Shown here piece after piece: positions 33,557-45,200 of a DNA stretch of 64,000 nucleotides. A model generated the notes under the pieces. The model made no database searches and was not told the origin of the DNA. It saw nothing but the letters and a program-made list of their open reading frames with translations. The DNA lies in contig BTRK01000006.1 in assembly GCA_036245805.1 (NCBI GenBank), forward strand, positions 49,035,257 through 49,099,256, read 5' to 3'. The DNA is from Pristionchus mayeri. Lineage: Eukaryota; Nematoda; Chromadorea; Rhabditida; Neodiplogasteridae. Position 1 is the stretch's first letter. Each line of letters begins with the position of its first letter. Both the position numbers and the translations under genes were made by a program.

Positions 33557-36500
33557 ATGAAAGCCAAGAATTGGCGGACACTTGGTATCGCATCTCTCAT
33601 TATGATCACCATATTATGCCTCGTCCAAATAAGTGAGCTGTTTTTCATCAATTACTGCAATTTAATTAATTTTTAAAATATTTTAAATTAAGATTGTAAC
33701 TGTCAAATTAGCAGAGTGATACATTTGAAATATTCAAATAAATCTCAGTACACAATCCTATATTTTCCCGACAATTTTGCAGTTAAGCACAATGCTCTTG
33801 CTATGGATATCCGAGCTACAAGAGCAACCTCCAATCCTCCGCTGCCTCCGGAAGGCCGATGCATGGAGCGACACTTAGTCGTCATGCTTGGCGGCCAGAA
33901 TCCACAGAACATCGCATCGGCAATGTATAAAAGTTTGCTGTACCATCTGAGGGTGAGCTAAATTCAGGCATTGGTATTGTATTCGTCTATCTCACTCTCT
34001 CGTAGTAAGAGCGGTGAATTTTGCATGGCAAATTATATGTTGATTTGTTACTTCAAAGCTGTTGCACATTGGAGATTACGAAGCGTGCAAGCAGGATTTA
34101 ATTTATCACATTAAAAGTCCGTTGTGTCATTATCACCAATCTAATTATCAGGGCTCAATCACCTTTCATATCATCGCTGATGACCATCACAAGAAGAGAA
34201 TCTCTACACTATTCAAGACATGGGAACTGCCGTCTGGTATCTATTAAAATACAAAAAATTGGGACATTTTCCCAATTCAGTGAGTTATCACATATACGAC
34301 ATGGAGCCGTACAAGAGGAAGCTTAGCTGGATACCCAACAATCATTATTCTACAGTAGCCAGCGTAATGAGACTGGTGGTGCATGAAATACTCCCAAACG
34401 ACATGAAAGAGGCCAGTGATGATTGTTTGTGATAATAGAAATAGTGGGGCATTTGTTGGATTGTTAACCTCCCTCTCCCTCTTGTAACCCACTGATCTTG
34501 TGGCATTCTTTCTTCATTTTTTCGAAATTGAAGTTAGATGGGAAATGAAAAGAGAGTTTCCAGTAATCTTCCAAGTGCATATATTCAAAATGTAGCGGAC
34601 TTGTGTTAGATATGTAGATCATTATATTTTAACACTGTCATAGGATATCATTAAGATACCTTGATATAGTTTCTCGTATTCTACCATTCATATCTTCCAG
34701 GCTCTTATACTCGACACTGATATGCTTGTTCTCGATGATATTTCGCCCATCGTCGAAGCTTTCAAGGAAACGAACGAATCAGTTTTGTTTGGCATGACCG
34801 AAAACATGTCTCCTTGGTACACCAACAGCGGATCCTGGCCAGCCAGAGTAAGTGGACAGTTGATGTATTTATCACAGGTATCACGAGTCGGTGAAGCGAA
34901 AAGTGCCCCTTTGGAGGATATTATCTAGACAGAACGACTGCAGATATGGCAAATTCTAAGTAATTTGGAGAGAATATCAGTAGTGCTGAAAGGTTCGCAA
35001 AAAATATTGGGAAGAACGTTTTGATTATCGCACTTTTTCAGGTCCCAAAATCGGCCAAAATAGTAAGTCGGAAATCGATTTTTCCAAAACATAAAATTTG
35101 GCGATTGTTTTAGTGGAATTAGGTGTAGATAATTTAAAAACGCTATAAAATATTCAAAACTGATCATGACTCAACGAAACATTTCGAATACGGCTAAATG
35201 TTGTGCTACCCACCTCGAGTTAGCGACAGTTGATCGTATATTTGGCAACTGAAGCCATCTTCGATTTGAACTATTGTTTTATGTAAAATGTAAGTAGACT
35301 TCGCGTTTAATATTCTGCAATAAAATTCCCTGCAACGCACCTGCATGATACCGAAATATATTTATTTTTCGAACAGAAATTGATTTTTCGGCGCCACCTT
35401 TTTTCGTTTGCATCCAATCAAAAAGTGGTTAACAGTAAAGTTGTTCGCCGTATTTTTCCGCGCATTTTGCGCACCGTGCCATCTCTGTAGCTCATCTGGA
35501 AGCTGAAATACAGTATAGCCGGTTTTGGAACCGGGAAATATCTATAATCCGGCTCTGGGACAAATGACCTTGTTCATTCGCAATCTTATCCCTAGACTAA
35601 CGTAACATTATAATTTGATCGATTTTAAGTGGGTTTGAAAAAAATTGTTCGTGGCTTCCTCCACTGACTCGTGATACCTGTGTTATCAAACTGACTTATT
35701 TCATTGATCAAATTTATTATTTGATTTCAATCCTTTGATTATTGCTTATATGATTGCATTAGTGCTTAGTGTATACCTAGGCGCGTCATCTCCAAACATA
35801 TTTTTTGAATCACTTCAAATAGTTCATCAGTAATGGTTTGAGGGTCGTGGCTTCAACGCGGGACTCGTTCTGCTCACTCTCGAGCGCATACGACGGGCCA
35901 ATTTTAGTGCCATCTGGCAACGCGAAGCGCGAGAACGTCTCAAAGTTTATAAGGAAGCAAATGAGCAGGTGTGAATTTTGTGCATCAAGCAAATGCTCGA
36001 TGGCGCTAGGTCGGATGAGGACTTGACGTCATGCCGCGACCTAGTGCCTGCTCGATCAATGTCCATTTTTCAGGACATATTCAACGCTCTGACAGTTACG
36101 TATCCCAACATTGTCGTGCAGCTTCCATGCGAGTATAACGTTCAACTCGGCGCTATTACAGAGCCATGGAAATGTTTGACAAACGATCGGAATGTCAAAG
36201 TAAGCGTTTAAAAAGGGTTATCAACATAGTTGCCCAACACTGGCGGCGAGGTGTTTTCAGACCATGACCCTCATGGTTAAGCACCTTCCCCCTCAAATAG
36301 AAGGCTTAACCATGAATAGGTGGTCATGGGGGCCGCAGCCGGCATGGGCAACTATGGTTATCAACCTTCCACTTGTTTTAACGCCTGCTATGTTTTAGAC
36401 TTAAAGCTCAGATCACACATTTCAACTCACACGACAAACTGGCGCTCAGGACGAAATATGTGGCCCACTTTGCGAAATTGCACTTGGAATACCAGTCAAT

Positions 36501-37776
36501 GGACGGCTATGCTCTTCGACTGAGACAGAGATGCGAGAACGATACTGCGGTGAGTGAGCCAATTAAGATACCTTAATTATTAATTAGTAATTAGTAATTA
36601 GTAATTACGGCACTAGGACGGTACGATACTGCGGTGAGTAAACACTAGATCGGATGAGAACTATGACGTCATTTCGAATTTGATGTATGAAAGGCGGCAT
36701 GACGTCATAGTTCTATCCCATCTAGTACCGGTTAATGATATACTTACGACATTAGGTTGGATGAGAACCAAAACAGTACCCTTCTCCAGTATTTGCCCAT
36801 TAAGTTTCCACACTGTCAAAACTTCTTCTGCGAAATTAATACTGAAGGTAGTTATTTTTGATCCTCATGTGGTGGGTTCTCATCCGACCTAGTGCCGCTG
36901 ACTACAAATAGTAGAACAATTTTTTTAAAATTTGCACAAAGCATACAAGATGATTCCTGTGAGATAGGTACGAGATAGGTTAGAATGTATTTGACTTCAG
37001 AATACAACATATTTTACGGACTTACCGGAAATGGACGAAAAAAATGATAAGCTGAGTGCTTCAAAAAATGCGACTTATCGAACTCACTTGTATTTCAATG
37101 GATTCAATGCTGCGGTATGCCAAATATATTCCGAATTTAATAGATTTTCATATGAACTACAGAATTCTTCTGACAATGCCACACTAGTTGCTCAATTACC
37201 CGCCGATCAACTCGCAGTTGTCAATCAGATTCTAAAAATCTGGAAAGGTCCAGTTTCAGCTGCGATATATTGTTCCGATGCAGACCTGCCGTACATTTCG
37301 TAAGTTAATTTGTATTCGGGCGGGGGTATGACGGAGCCCAAACGATAAATCGGAAAAATCGATGATGTACACATTGTTTAGAAAAGACATAGAGTCTGTA
37401 AATGAGGCAAGTAAAAGAACGAATGTCGCACTACATGTTGTGTTCAAGAATGGAGTAAGTGTTTTTGATCAATTCTTTGCCGATGGAGTATTTCATTAAA
37501 TATATCAGATTTTTTCAGAACCACTTCCCAATCGAATATCTACGAAATGTGGCTATCGATGGTACAAACACCAAGTATGCGTACATAATGGATTACGAAT
37601 TATTTTCACCAAGAGGTATATGAACCTTATCAAAATAATTTGAAGAAATCAAATTGAAGTAATTAATTCACATAAATTCAGAAATGAAGAATGAGAGTTC
37701 GATTCCCGAACTGACTGAGATACCAACAGAGAAGATAAAGGAGCACACAATTGAAATTGGAAGAAGACATGACTGA
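33557..37776 (+). CDS. lge-1: LARGE-like bifunctional glycosyltransferase, second domain truncated
   Basis: LARGE enzymes are Golgi type II proteins with a GT8 xylosyltransferase domain and a second glucuronyltransferase domain. Thirteen exons: 33557-33632, 33783-33952, 34152-34236, 34281-34411, 34701-34847, 35843-35968, 36074-36199, 36412-36549, 37001-37114, 37163-37299, 37382-37454, 37519-37615, 37682-37776 (504 aa). An N-terminal signal anchor (SLIMITILCLVQI) is followed by the GT8 domain: FHIIADDHHKKRISTLFKTW, SWIPNNHYS, the DxD motif LILDTDM, GFNAGLVLL, QDIFNAL and QLPCEYNVQL. The second domain starts at YRTHLYFNGFN and runs through LVAQLPADQL to YLRNVAIDG. It stops just past its expected DxD site, which reads MDYEL, and ends in an unrelated 30-residue tail. 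About 250 residues of a typical LARGE are missing. The 34411 junction fits only as a GC-AG intron. The first domain looks intact. Confidence 0.85.
35997..36056. mobile_element. Short MITE (CTAGGTCGGATGAG family)
   Basis: Inverted ends GGCGCTAGGTCGGATGAG and CGCGACCTAGTGCC around TGACGTCATG. It lies in an intron of the LARGE-like gene. Other members are near 20340-20400, 36640-36732, 36744-36900 and 51393-51560. Confidence 0.55.
36222..36364. mobile_element. 143-bp hairpin MITE
   Basis: Termini CATAGTTGCCCAACACTGGC and CCGGCATGGGCAACTATG pair. The inner ATGGTTAAGC and GCTTAACCAT pair as a second stem. A fragment (CGTTGCCCACGCCGGCGGCG) recurs near 37982. It is intronic. Confidence 0.6.
36640..36900. 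mobile_element. Two adjacent MITEs of the CTAGGTCGGATGAG family
   Basis: The first unit (about 36643-36732) pairs CTAGATCGGATGAGAACTAT with ATAGTTCTATCCCATCTAG around TGACGTCA. The second (about 36748-36897) pairs TAGGTTGGATGAGAACC with GGTTCTCATCCGACCTA. Both lie in one intron of the LARGE-like gene. Confidence 0.6.
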
Positions 37777-38014
37777 TAAACTGATCCACTGAATTTTCTG
37801 ATCCATTGAACCCCCTCCCCTCCCCACCGAACTGTGATAAAAAATGCGGCTGTATGCTAGATTTGACGAAATTTACGCACCCATCCAAAAAAGGGAGAAG
37901 GAAATGTGCAAGACATTGAGCATCATCTCACATCACGGGAGTCTCTAGTAGTAGAAGCTTTAGTAGAAGCTTGCAAGTCATCGTTGCCCACGCCGGCGGC
38001 GAACCCCATGACTA

Positions 38015-38121
38015 GAGTTCGTAATTAGGGTAACCGTCTCTTTATTTTACACACTCTCTCGACCGGTGGAACGGCGAGAGAGTGTGAAGAATGAAGGGAC
38101 CGTTGTTTCATTTCTCGAACT
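38015..38121. mobile_element. Hairpin MITE (GAGTTCGAGAAA family)
   Basis: Begins AGAGTTCGTAATTAG and ends TTTCATTTCTCGAACT. Internal CACTCTCTCG and CGAGAGAGTG form a hairpin. Same family as 17915-18005. Confidence 0.6.
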
Positions 38122-38194
38122 ATGCCCATGACAATTCATGGCTACACGCTGCCTCACAGCTTGTTAGAGTGGATGAATTGTGGGAGAATTACAG

Positions 38195-38395
38195 CGAACG
38201 TATTCTAATGAGGAAATAAGCGAAATCGCAAATTTCGACCCATTTTCGGGGCCGAACTCATTTTTCTTCGGTAAAAACGATGCTACTGGAAAGCTAGATG
38301 GAAAACGGAAATTCGGTTTCCTGAGAAATCTCAGTGAAATACATCATGTTCTATCGACTGACCTACCGAACCGGGATACTGCAGGCAAGATTAAG
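38195..38395 (+). CDS. Orphan exon-like ORF, unknown
   Basis: A 201-nt open segment (67 codons, phase 0 to 0) lies between TTACAG and GTAGCC. It encodes a Phe-rich peptide containing NEEISEIANFDPFSGPNSFF and FGFLRNLSEIHHVL. No partner exon could be joined on either side and I do not recognise it. It could be a relic or part of an undetected gene. Confidence 0.25.
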
Positions 38396-38809
38396 GTAGC
38401 CCCACTTTTATCACTTTTCCAAACATTCAGAAGCTTGGCAAAGGTGTTTGACAGGACTCGAATCCATGGCATGCTGTTCTCTAGAAGAGTGCTTTTACCA
38501 GGCTATTATGTCCAGTTGTTTTTTTAGTACTCGAAGAGTTGAACCTAGAACAACAAAGAACCGATTTTTTGGCCTTTTTGAAATATAGTCGGTTCGCGAT
38601 AGTGAGCCAGGGTTACGGTAGTCAGGATACTATTTGTAGATTACGATATTCTTGCCGAAGTTCATTCATTCTTCTTCGGCCTATATTCAGCCAGTATCTA
38701 CAGGCTCATTGGAAACCATTTGGTCTGCTTACAGTATCTGGATTACTGTAGATTGGGTTACGGTACAATCTATCAATACTTTATTTGCATTACAATGACT
38801 GATATGTGA

Positions 38810-40185
38810 TTATGAGCACCCGCAGCAGCTCTGGATGCTTGCCCAGTAGCCTGAATGTAAAGAATATGTTTCAAAATATGCAAATTGAAAAAAAACATAT
38901 TACGAAAACTCGTACTGTTAGTGCCGGAGATGTTGCAGCCGTTGGGTCCTGAAAATCAGGGTTGATCTTTGATCTACCCATGATGTTTGGAATAGTCGGT
39001 ACCAGTTTGGATGATAACCACAATTAGTGCCTTTCCTCGGTGTTTGCACAGTAGATTATTGACAGAGAGTATACTTCGAAAATACTGGAGAGGAAATCTA
39101 GTGTTTGTTATCGTCCGGTTCTGGGGATCGGATTGGGGATACTCAGGAAGAGTAATCGTTTTCGTTGCCATTAGATCGATGATCATCCGACACGATTGTT
39201 CAAGGTGAAGTCATACCTCCATTGTGCAGTCTTGCGGTCAGCTCGCAAGATCCTTTGTTGGGGCAGCCTCCCTTGTAGCGAGCGACGTAGGCCTACAATG
39301 AGATGAGAATAGGGGCTGGTTACCATGTTGATGTCTCTCCTTCGTGAGCTATTCTTTACAAATTGGCATTTGATTGAATTCTTGCGATGAAAGCGCCAAT
39401 GAATCGAGAAAAGATAAAGATGGCTTCTTTTCGAATACAATCCTGCCTCTACAGTGGAGTCTCCACTGCTCGCTTACCTGGACACACGAGGTGGAGCAGT
39501 TGTAGTCATCAGCACATCGCTTCCACGCAGTGTCCAGATCATCGCCAGCCTTAATGGACACCGCTCAACTATTCGACAATCTCACCACTCCATTTACAAG
39601 TTCAGGTTACTGTCTCTTCAAACACACTCCAGGCCGATTGAGTTGCAAGGGGGTGCACAGAATACATTGACCGTGCCATTTCAACTTTACGTCACGTCCC
39701 ACTGAACAACGTCCGAAAGTTGGAAGTCAAAAACGAAGCTACCTGCTTGCCGGGCTGTCCTGAAACGAATTGAATTTGTCAAGCGTATGATAAGACAGCC
39801 GTATCCCGATACTGTGTCGATGGTTATCGTATCCCAGGGAATTCAAGGAATAACTACCGTATGCTAACGTGACCTACCACAGTCCTGGTAGTAGGGCGAC
39901 TTGATCTGGTAGTATCCGCAGGAGAGCGAACCGACGTCCATCACGCATCCGATGGGCTTGCAGCCAGACTCCTTGTTGCAGATGCACTGCAGGCAGTCAG
40001 TGGCCAGGGAGGCTCCTGAAGAGAAGATTACAGTATCCCGTGGGATCGGCAGGATACTGTAGCGAAGATGACCGAATCCCAGATTATTCAGGGAAAGACT
40101 ACCGTATCCCAGGAAAAGGAGTACAGTTGCCTAGTTTACGGCAATAAAACTGACCGACTAGGGCTGTGAGAACGAAGAGCTTCAT
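38810..40185 (-). CDS. Invertebrate-type (i-type) lysozyme
   Basis: Secreted muramidase family (destabilase-like) that cleaves bacterial peptidoglycan. Seven minus-strand exons: 40155-40185, 39878-40015, 39743-39759 (17 nt), 39478-39549, 39217-39292, 38916-38948, 38810-38850. All are in phase, giving 135 aa. The signal peptide is MKLFVLTALVGASLA. Mature sequence starts with the hallmark CLQCICNKESGC. The two acidic residues used in this family are present: Glu in NKESGC and Asp in VMDVGSLSCGYYQIK. Further Cys-rich motifs are CADDYNCSTSCVQ, the Gly/Cys segment around KGGCPNKGSC, and a C-terminal YWASIQSCCGCS. Length and cysteine density fit the family. It probably acts in gut digestion of bacteria or in defence. 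AATAAA on the minus strand near 38777 could serve as the poly(A) signal. Confidence 0.88.
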
Positions 40186-40695
40186 CGTGGAAGGCTGTTT
40201 CCATCGAGGACTCGGGGGGTTAAATAGGACGAAGAGGTAGGGAGATCAGTATCTATAGAAGAGCTTCATGACGAGCGATCGCGATAAGCATTCTGGAAAA
40301 GCACGTAGCGTGAAACTGATCATCGGGCATCAGTGATCAAATGTAGGTAGAGTGCGTAGTCTGTATTCATTCAAAAGAGAGAGAGATAGAGAGAGATTGA
40401 AAATGAATTTTTACAAAAACAACAATTTTCAACAACTGAATCTTCACTTCTCACACACCGATTTGTATCTTACCCAGGCGTCAAAGTACGCTTTGAAGAT
40501 TAATAATGTTAGGATACACGCATCAACTCAGTGTGAATCTCAAATTTTCTTATCTCTGATATCCGATCTTCCCTCTTAAATCATTTTCGTGCAAAGCGAG
40601 TGGCCAGCTTGCGAACACTATCTTCCGCAATGAACACTGCTTTCCTGCGGAGAACAAAGTAGATGACGCCGTACTCCTAAGAATCGAACAAACGT
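40186..40695. other. Upstream region of the lysozyme gene
   Basis: No gene. A (GA)n-like stretch lies at about 40374-40396. The sequence just upstream of the lysozyme start is presumed to hold its promoter, but I see no specific element. Confidence 0.4.
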
Positions 40696-41166
40696 TGGAA
40701 CACCAATTTTTCAATAATATGGTATCCGGGGTACTTTTTCATGCTGATGACGATGGTCAACTTCATTTTGCATAATTGACCTCTAATGAAGCACTATTTC
40801 ACCCGCCGAAATAGCGAAATTTCCGGTTTATTTGATTTATCAGGGGTAAAACTTGCTACAAAAATTTGGAAATTTGTTTCCCGAGGTGGTTTTTCATTCT
40901 CTACACGATGGAATGGTGAACAACCCCGTTTGCAAGTTCCTTCATTGGTGTTCGGATTTTATTTATGGCTAAAACTCAAAACTAGAAGCCGGCATTGTGT
41001 GTGCATGTAAAGTATCTATCGCCTAGGCCGTAATCCGATTTTTGTGCAATTTGAAGTATGGGATTTTTACTTATGCCCATTTTAGTTTTCCGATTTCCAA
41101 AACTACTCATCTCTCACTATCTAATCAGCGAACAAGAGAGCACACTTGTTCACCTACTCTCGTATC

Positions 41167-41235
41167 ACTGATGGCTCAATTGGTAGTGCGTTGGGCTGTC
41201 ACCCACCGAGTCGCGGGTTCGATCCTCGCCGCTGT
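41167..41235 (+). ncRNA. tRNA-like (SINE-type) module, left arm
   Basis: Contains an A-box-like TGGCTCAATTGG and a perfect B box GGTTCGATCC at the usual spacing. An anticodon-loop-like CTGTCAC resembles tRNA-Asp. The flanks do not pair into an acceptor stem, so it is not a functional tRNA gene. It could act as an internal Pol III promoter. Confidence 0.55.
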
Positions 41236-41483
41236 TCAAGTTTTGCAATATTTTTATCAAGTTTCTAACAGCCGTTGCCAAGATAGATCTCAACTCAATT
41301 TTCATCAACAATGCTTAGACACAATAGTTCATCTTTGTTATTAACGATATGTTTGCTTTCTGTCTATAAGATAAAAATTTATTCAAATTATATCGTCTTT
41401 ACTTTTCAATGATTTACTCTTTCACCAAAACACTCGTTAGAAATAAATTGAGGAATTGAAAAATTGCAAAACTTGAGCAGCGG

Positions 41484-41552
41484 CTGGGATCGAACCCGCG
41501 ACTCGCTGAGTGATAGCCCAACACACTACCAATTGAGCCATCAGTGATACGA
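41484..41552 (-). ncRNA. tRNA-like (SINE-type) module, right arm
   Basis: Minus-strand twin of 41167-41235. A and B boxes are conserved, with substitutions in the middle (CTATCAC, AGCGAG). It faces the left-arm copy, so transcripts from both would converge on the loop. Confidence 0.55.
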
Positions 41553-42290
41553 GAGTAGGTGAACAAGTGTGCTCTCTTGTTCGCTGATTAGATAGTGAGA
41601 GATGAGTAGTTTTGGAAATCGGAAAACTAAAATGGGCATAAGTAAAAATCCCATACTTCAAATTGCACAAAAATCGGATTACGGCCTAGGCGATAGATAC
41701 TTTACATGCACACACAATGCCGGCTTCTAGTTTAGCCATTTGAGTTTTAGCCATAAATAAAATCCGAACACCAATGAAGGAACTTGCAAACCGGGTTGTT
41801 CACCATTCCATCGTGTAGAGAATGAAAAACCACCTCGGGAAACAAATTTCCAAATTTTTGTAGCAAGTTTTACCCCTGATAAATCAAATAAACCGGAAAT
41901 TTCGCTATTTCGACGGGTGAAATAGTGCTTCATTAGAGGTCAATTATGCAAAATGAAGTTGACCATCGTCATCAGCATGAAAAAGTACCCCGGATACCAT
42001 ATTATTGAAAATTTGGTGTTCCAGATCCTCCCTGAATTGTCTGACCCTTACAAATACTGCGTCAGATTGATCAAAGATCAAAATATAATTGGATAAAGAA
42101 AGAACAAAAATTAAAAAAATATATAAATTTAAAATAAAATATAAATTTAAAAATAAAATATATAAATAAAAAAAAACAGTGTGCGCTAGCGCAAATTCAC
42201 TGTGTTTACCGCCTAGTGGCTACACGCGGAACACTTTAATTCGAACTCTTCGTTTTCGTTCACTGCTCGTTCCTCTTCAAACTAGTCGCG

Positions 42291-45200
42291 ATGTCGTCAT
42301 CAGAGGAGTTGGAACGCCATCTTCGACTGCACTTCGACAAGCTGGAATGGTTTGTCACAGATTTTTCACTCACTTACCTCATTTTTTCTGCCAAAACTGG
42401 TAAAAGCGTCAATTTCTTGCTCTTCTCCCCACCCTTTTGCTATAGTTCGCATTCAATATATATATTTTATGGTAGTATTTAAGCAGATCTTGGTGTGTTG
42501 AAGCTTGTGGGTAGAGGGAAAGTTGTTTTCACCTGAGCTCATTCTTACTCGCGCTAGGGTTGTTTCCAACTGCCGATGTTTGATGTTTTTTGTAGGTTTG
42601 GTATGCTGAAGTTGAGGAAAGCGTAGTATTCATTGTTTTCTTGTTGTTTTCGCTCCAAACTCATCATATTTTAGCTCTTTCATCGAGGAGTGGGCTGCAG
42701 CTGGCGGAGATCTCGCCTCGCTTACTTCTGCCCAGTGCTTCGAGGCCGTCGTCCGGCTTCTGTGGAGGATCCGACCATCGCTCAGGTACGCTTTTTATCT
42801 TTTAATGCATTATTTAAAATATTTACATTGTATTAGAACTTGAAAAAAGAGTAAGCGAATGTTGGCTCGAAATCGGTCGTTTCATAGACAGGTGATTGGG
42901 CCAAATTCGTGTGTGAGTGCTCTAATTAGATTTAGAAACGTGTGTGCATGTTAATAATCTTGATTTGTTTTGAGGTTTTTTTGTTTTCAGAACAATGACA
43001 GAAATATGAAAAGTCTGCAGTAGATTAGGTGGTTTAACGCGGCGATTACAAACGTAGAATAGTGTTCAGTTCATATCCTTCTAAGCTAATTGATTCATCC
43101 TTCTAACCTTATTGATATCGGGCTGCGCTATTTTGTAAATTCGACCAATTTCATTAATTTCAGATCTCGCATTTCCTCCTTCCTGCTGCCTCCCTCGGCC
43201 ACTGCTCGATTCCGCATGGCGTCCGTCGTTGCCGAGGCTGCCAAGGTGAGACTTTTTAATCCATTGCATTTATCTTGCGCTGCCAAAGTGAGCAATGTAC
43301 TCCATGATATCCAGTTGTGTTGGTGGATTTCAAATTCGCTAGATTTTGAAATAAATGGAGTCATTTAAAATTTGTTTTTAAAAATGTAGAATTCGAGAAG
43401 TTGCGGCAGTAATTTCTCAAATTGACATTGACCGTAGCTAGATGATTCGAAATAGTAATGGTAGCTGTTGTCGTGTGATATGGGATCTACTTGCGATTGC
43501 AGCTTTTATTTGAGCTCCTATTCTAGTCTCATATTTATATTGCATCCTCGATCTCTCCAGGAAGTGGGCGTTCTTGAGCAGGTCGAGTTCCAGCACCTGC
43601 TCTGCGGCTTTATGAACTAGACTGAGCACACACTGCGCGCAAATATATCTTAAGATATCTTTAAGATGTGGGCTTATGATCTCCGTAGTTTACTATTCTT
43701 ACTATTTATTGTTTAGTTAGTTCTAAAGTGTCTAAAATATGGCTGATCTGATATTGATCAATTTTTTATGCAGGAGGTCGGCGTTCGTGAGCAGGTGGAG
43801 TTCCAGCACCTGCTCTACGGCTCCGGCAAGGACCTCTCCTCGCTGTTCATCGCGCTGCTACAGCTGGTGCCCGTGGAGGGACACGAGGAGGCGGAGGAGG
43901 AGGACAGCTGTGAGTAGAACGGTATTTTGTCCATGACTTGGGTCCGTGTTCAAGTAGAGTTAAGATGAAAATGGGTATCAAGTAGGAAACTGTTGCGGGT
44001 TTGAGACTATTCCACTTGCATAACGAGGGCGATAGGGCCTAAAGTTTTGAAGGAAATTTTTTTGCTATTGATGATGTTATGGGTGAATGAGGGACGGGGG
44101 GGGGGGGGTGGAAATGCAAAAAAATGGATACTCATAATATTATACTACCTCTCCTCTCAGCCTTCCACTCGGCGCACCTCCGTCGTGCTCGTCTGCTCAT
44201 CGCCGAGGACGATTTGTGGGTGCCCGAGTTCTGCCGCGCGCTCAAGCTGAAGCACGACGGCCGATTCTGGTGTCCGGGCGAGGTGGGCTAATATATTATT
44301 GGTCAGTGGTCGAAAGGGCTGGTCACAAAAATTGTAAAACTTGTTACGTTTCTAAAATTTAATGTAAAATCATTTGCAATTAGTACATTTTTACAACTTT
44401 AACAATTTTTTTTCTTAAACATATGTACGTTTTCTACTGTTGCACTTGATCGAACTCCGGATACTATGCCATTTTGGGTCTGCTTTTCGACCATTGATAT
44501 TGGTTAATAATGGTAGTTTGTTTTGTGAAAACATATGCATTCCTCGCCCTAAAATGGGGTATACTGTTCTGCTAGCGGTTTTGTGGGGGAAATAATAGTA
44601 AACAGGTTTTCTAATAATATTCTTCACTCTATCATTATTCTGAGGGGTAATTTATGTTTCGTTTTTGATTCAGAACGAGCCTGAGCTCTTTCCTCACTCG
44701 CTGGCTCGTCCTCTCTCCGCGGTGCTCGAGTCGTCGCGGGATCCCCGCGAGCTGGCTGCCGCCCTCTACCTGGAGGAGCACGATGTTAAGGAGAAGAAGG
44801 AGCAGAGTGAGGTGGGGGGTACATCCATTCTTCGAGACTGGGCTTGCGCGAGAACTCTTCTGGGTCAGTGTCAATTTGGACGAATTCAGTCGGCAGTGCC
44901 CACCTTTTTGTCAGGCATATTTACCAGCGTGATCTAGGTAGAGTGGCGTAAGGTTTAGAACTGGAGAACAGGTACAACGCTCTCTATATTCTATACACTC
45001 TCACCACTCGACCAGAAGGTGGCAATTACCCTGCTCGAACTCAGACGTTAACGGTTTAAAATAGGCACGGCAGTACGGAGAAATTGCATAATCTAAAAAA
45101 TTATATGTTTCCATTTGTGAACTTGTGAAAGAAGTGGTCTTTCTAGTTGTGTAATCTTTCAGGCCACTGCTTCCTCCGCCGTGTCTCCCTCAGCCTCGCG

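Larger units (their letters stand above)
37777..38809. other. Intergenic region between the LARGE-like and lysozyme genes
   Basis: Contains a hairpin MITE (38015-38121) and one orphan exon-like ORF (38195-38395). Otherwise unremarkable. The two neighbouring genes converge here. Confidence 0.4.
40696..42023. mobile_element. 1.3-kb fold-back element with a tRNA-like unit in each arm
   Basis: Arms 40696-41250 and 41461-42023 are near-identical inverted copies around a 210-bp loop. The ends read TGGAACACCAA and TTGGTGTTCCA. Each arm carries the same short frame (begins MKHYFTRRNSEISG, 68-74 codons) and the same tRNA-like module near its inner edge. The few differences between the arms suggest recent origin. 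No obvious target duplication was found. An AT-rich tract follows at 42100-42178. Confidence 0.78.

Noticed and set aside
41167..41235. Functional tRNA gene
   Set aside because: A and B boxes are present but the acceptor stem does not pair; treated as a SINE-like relic.
41042..41344. 100-codon ORF spanning the tRNA-like module
   Set aside because: It runs through the tRNA-like sequence and is repeated in the other arm of the fold-back element, so the frame is incidental to a repeat.
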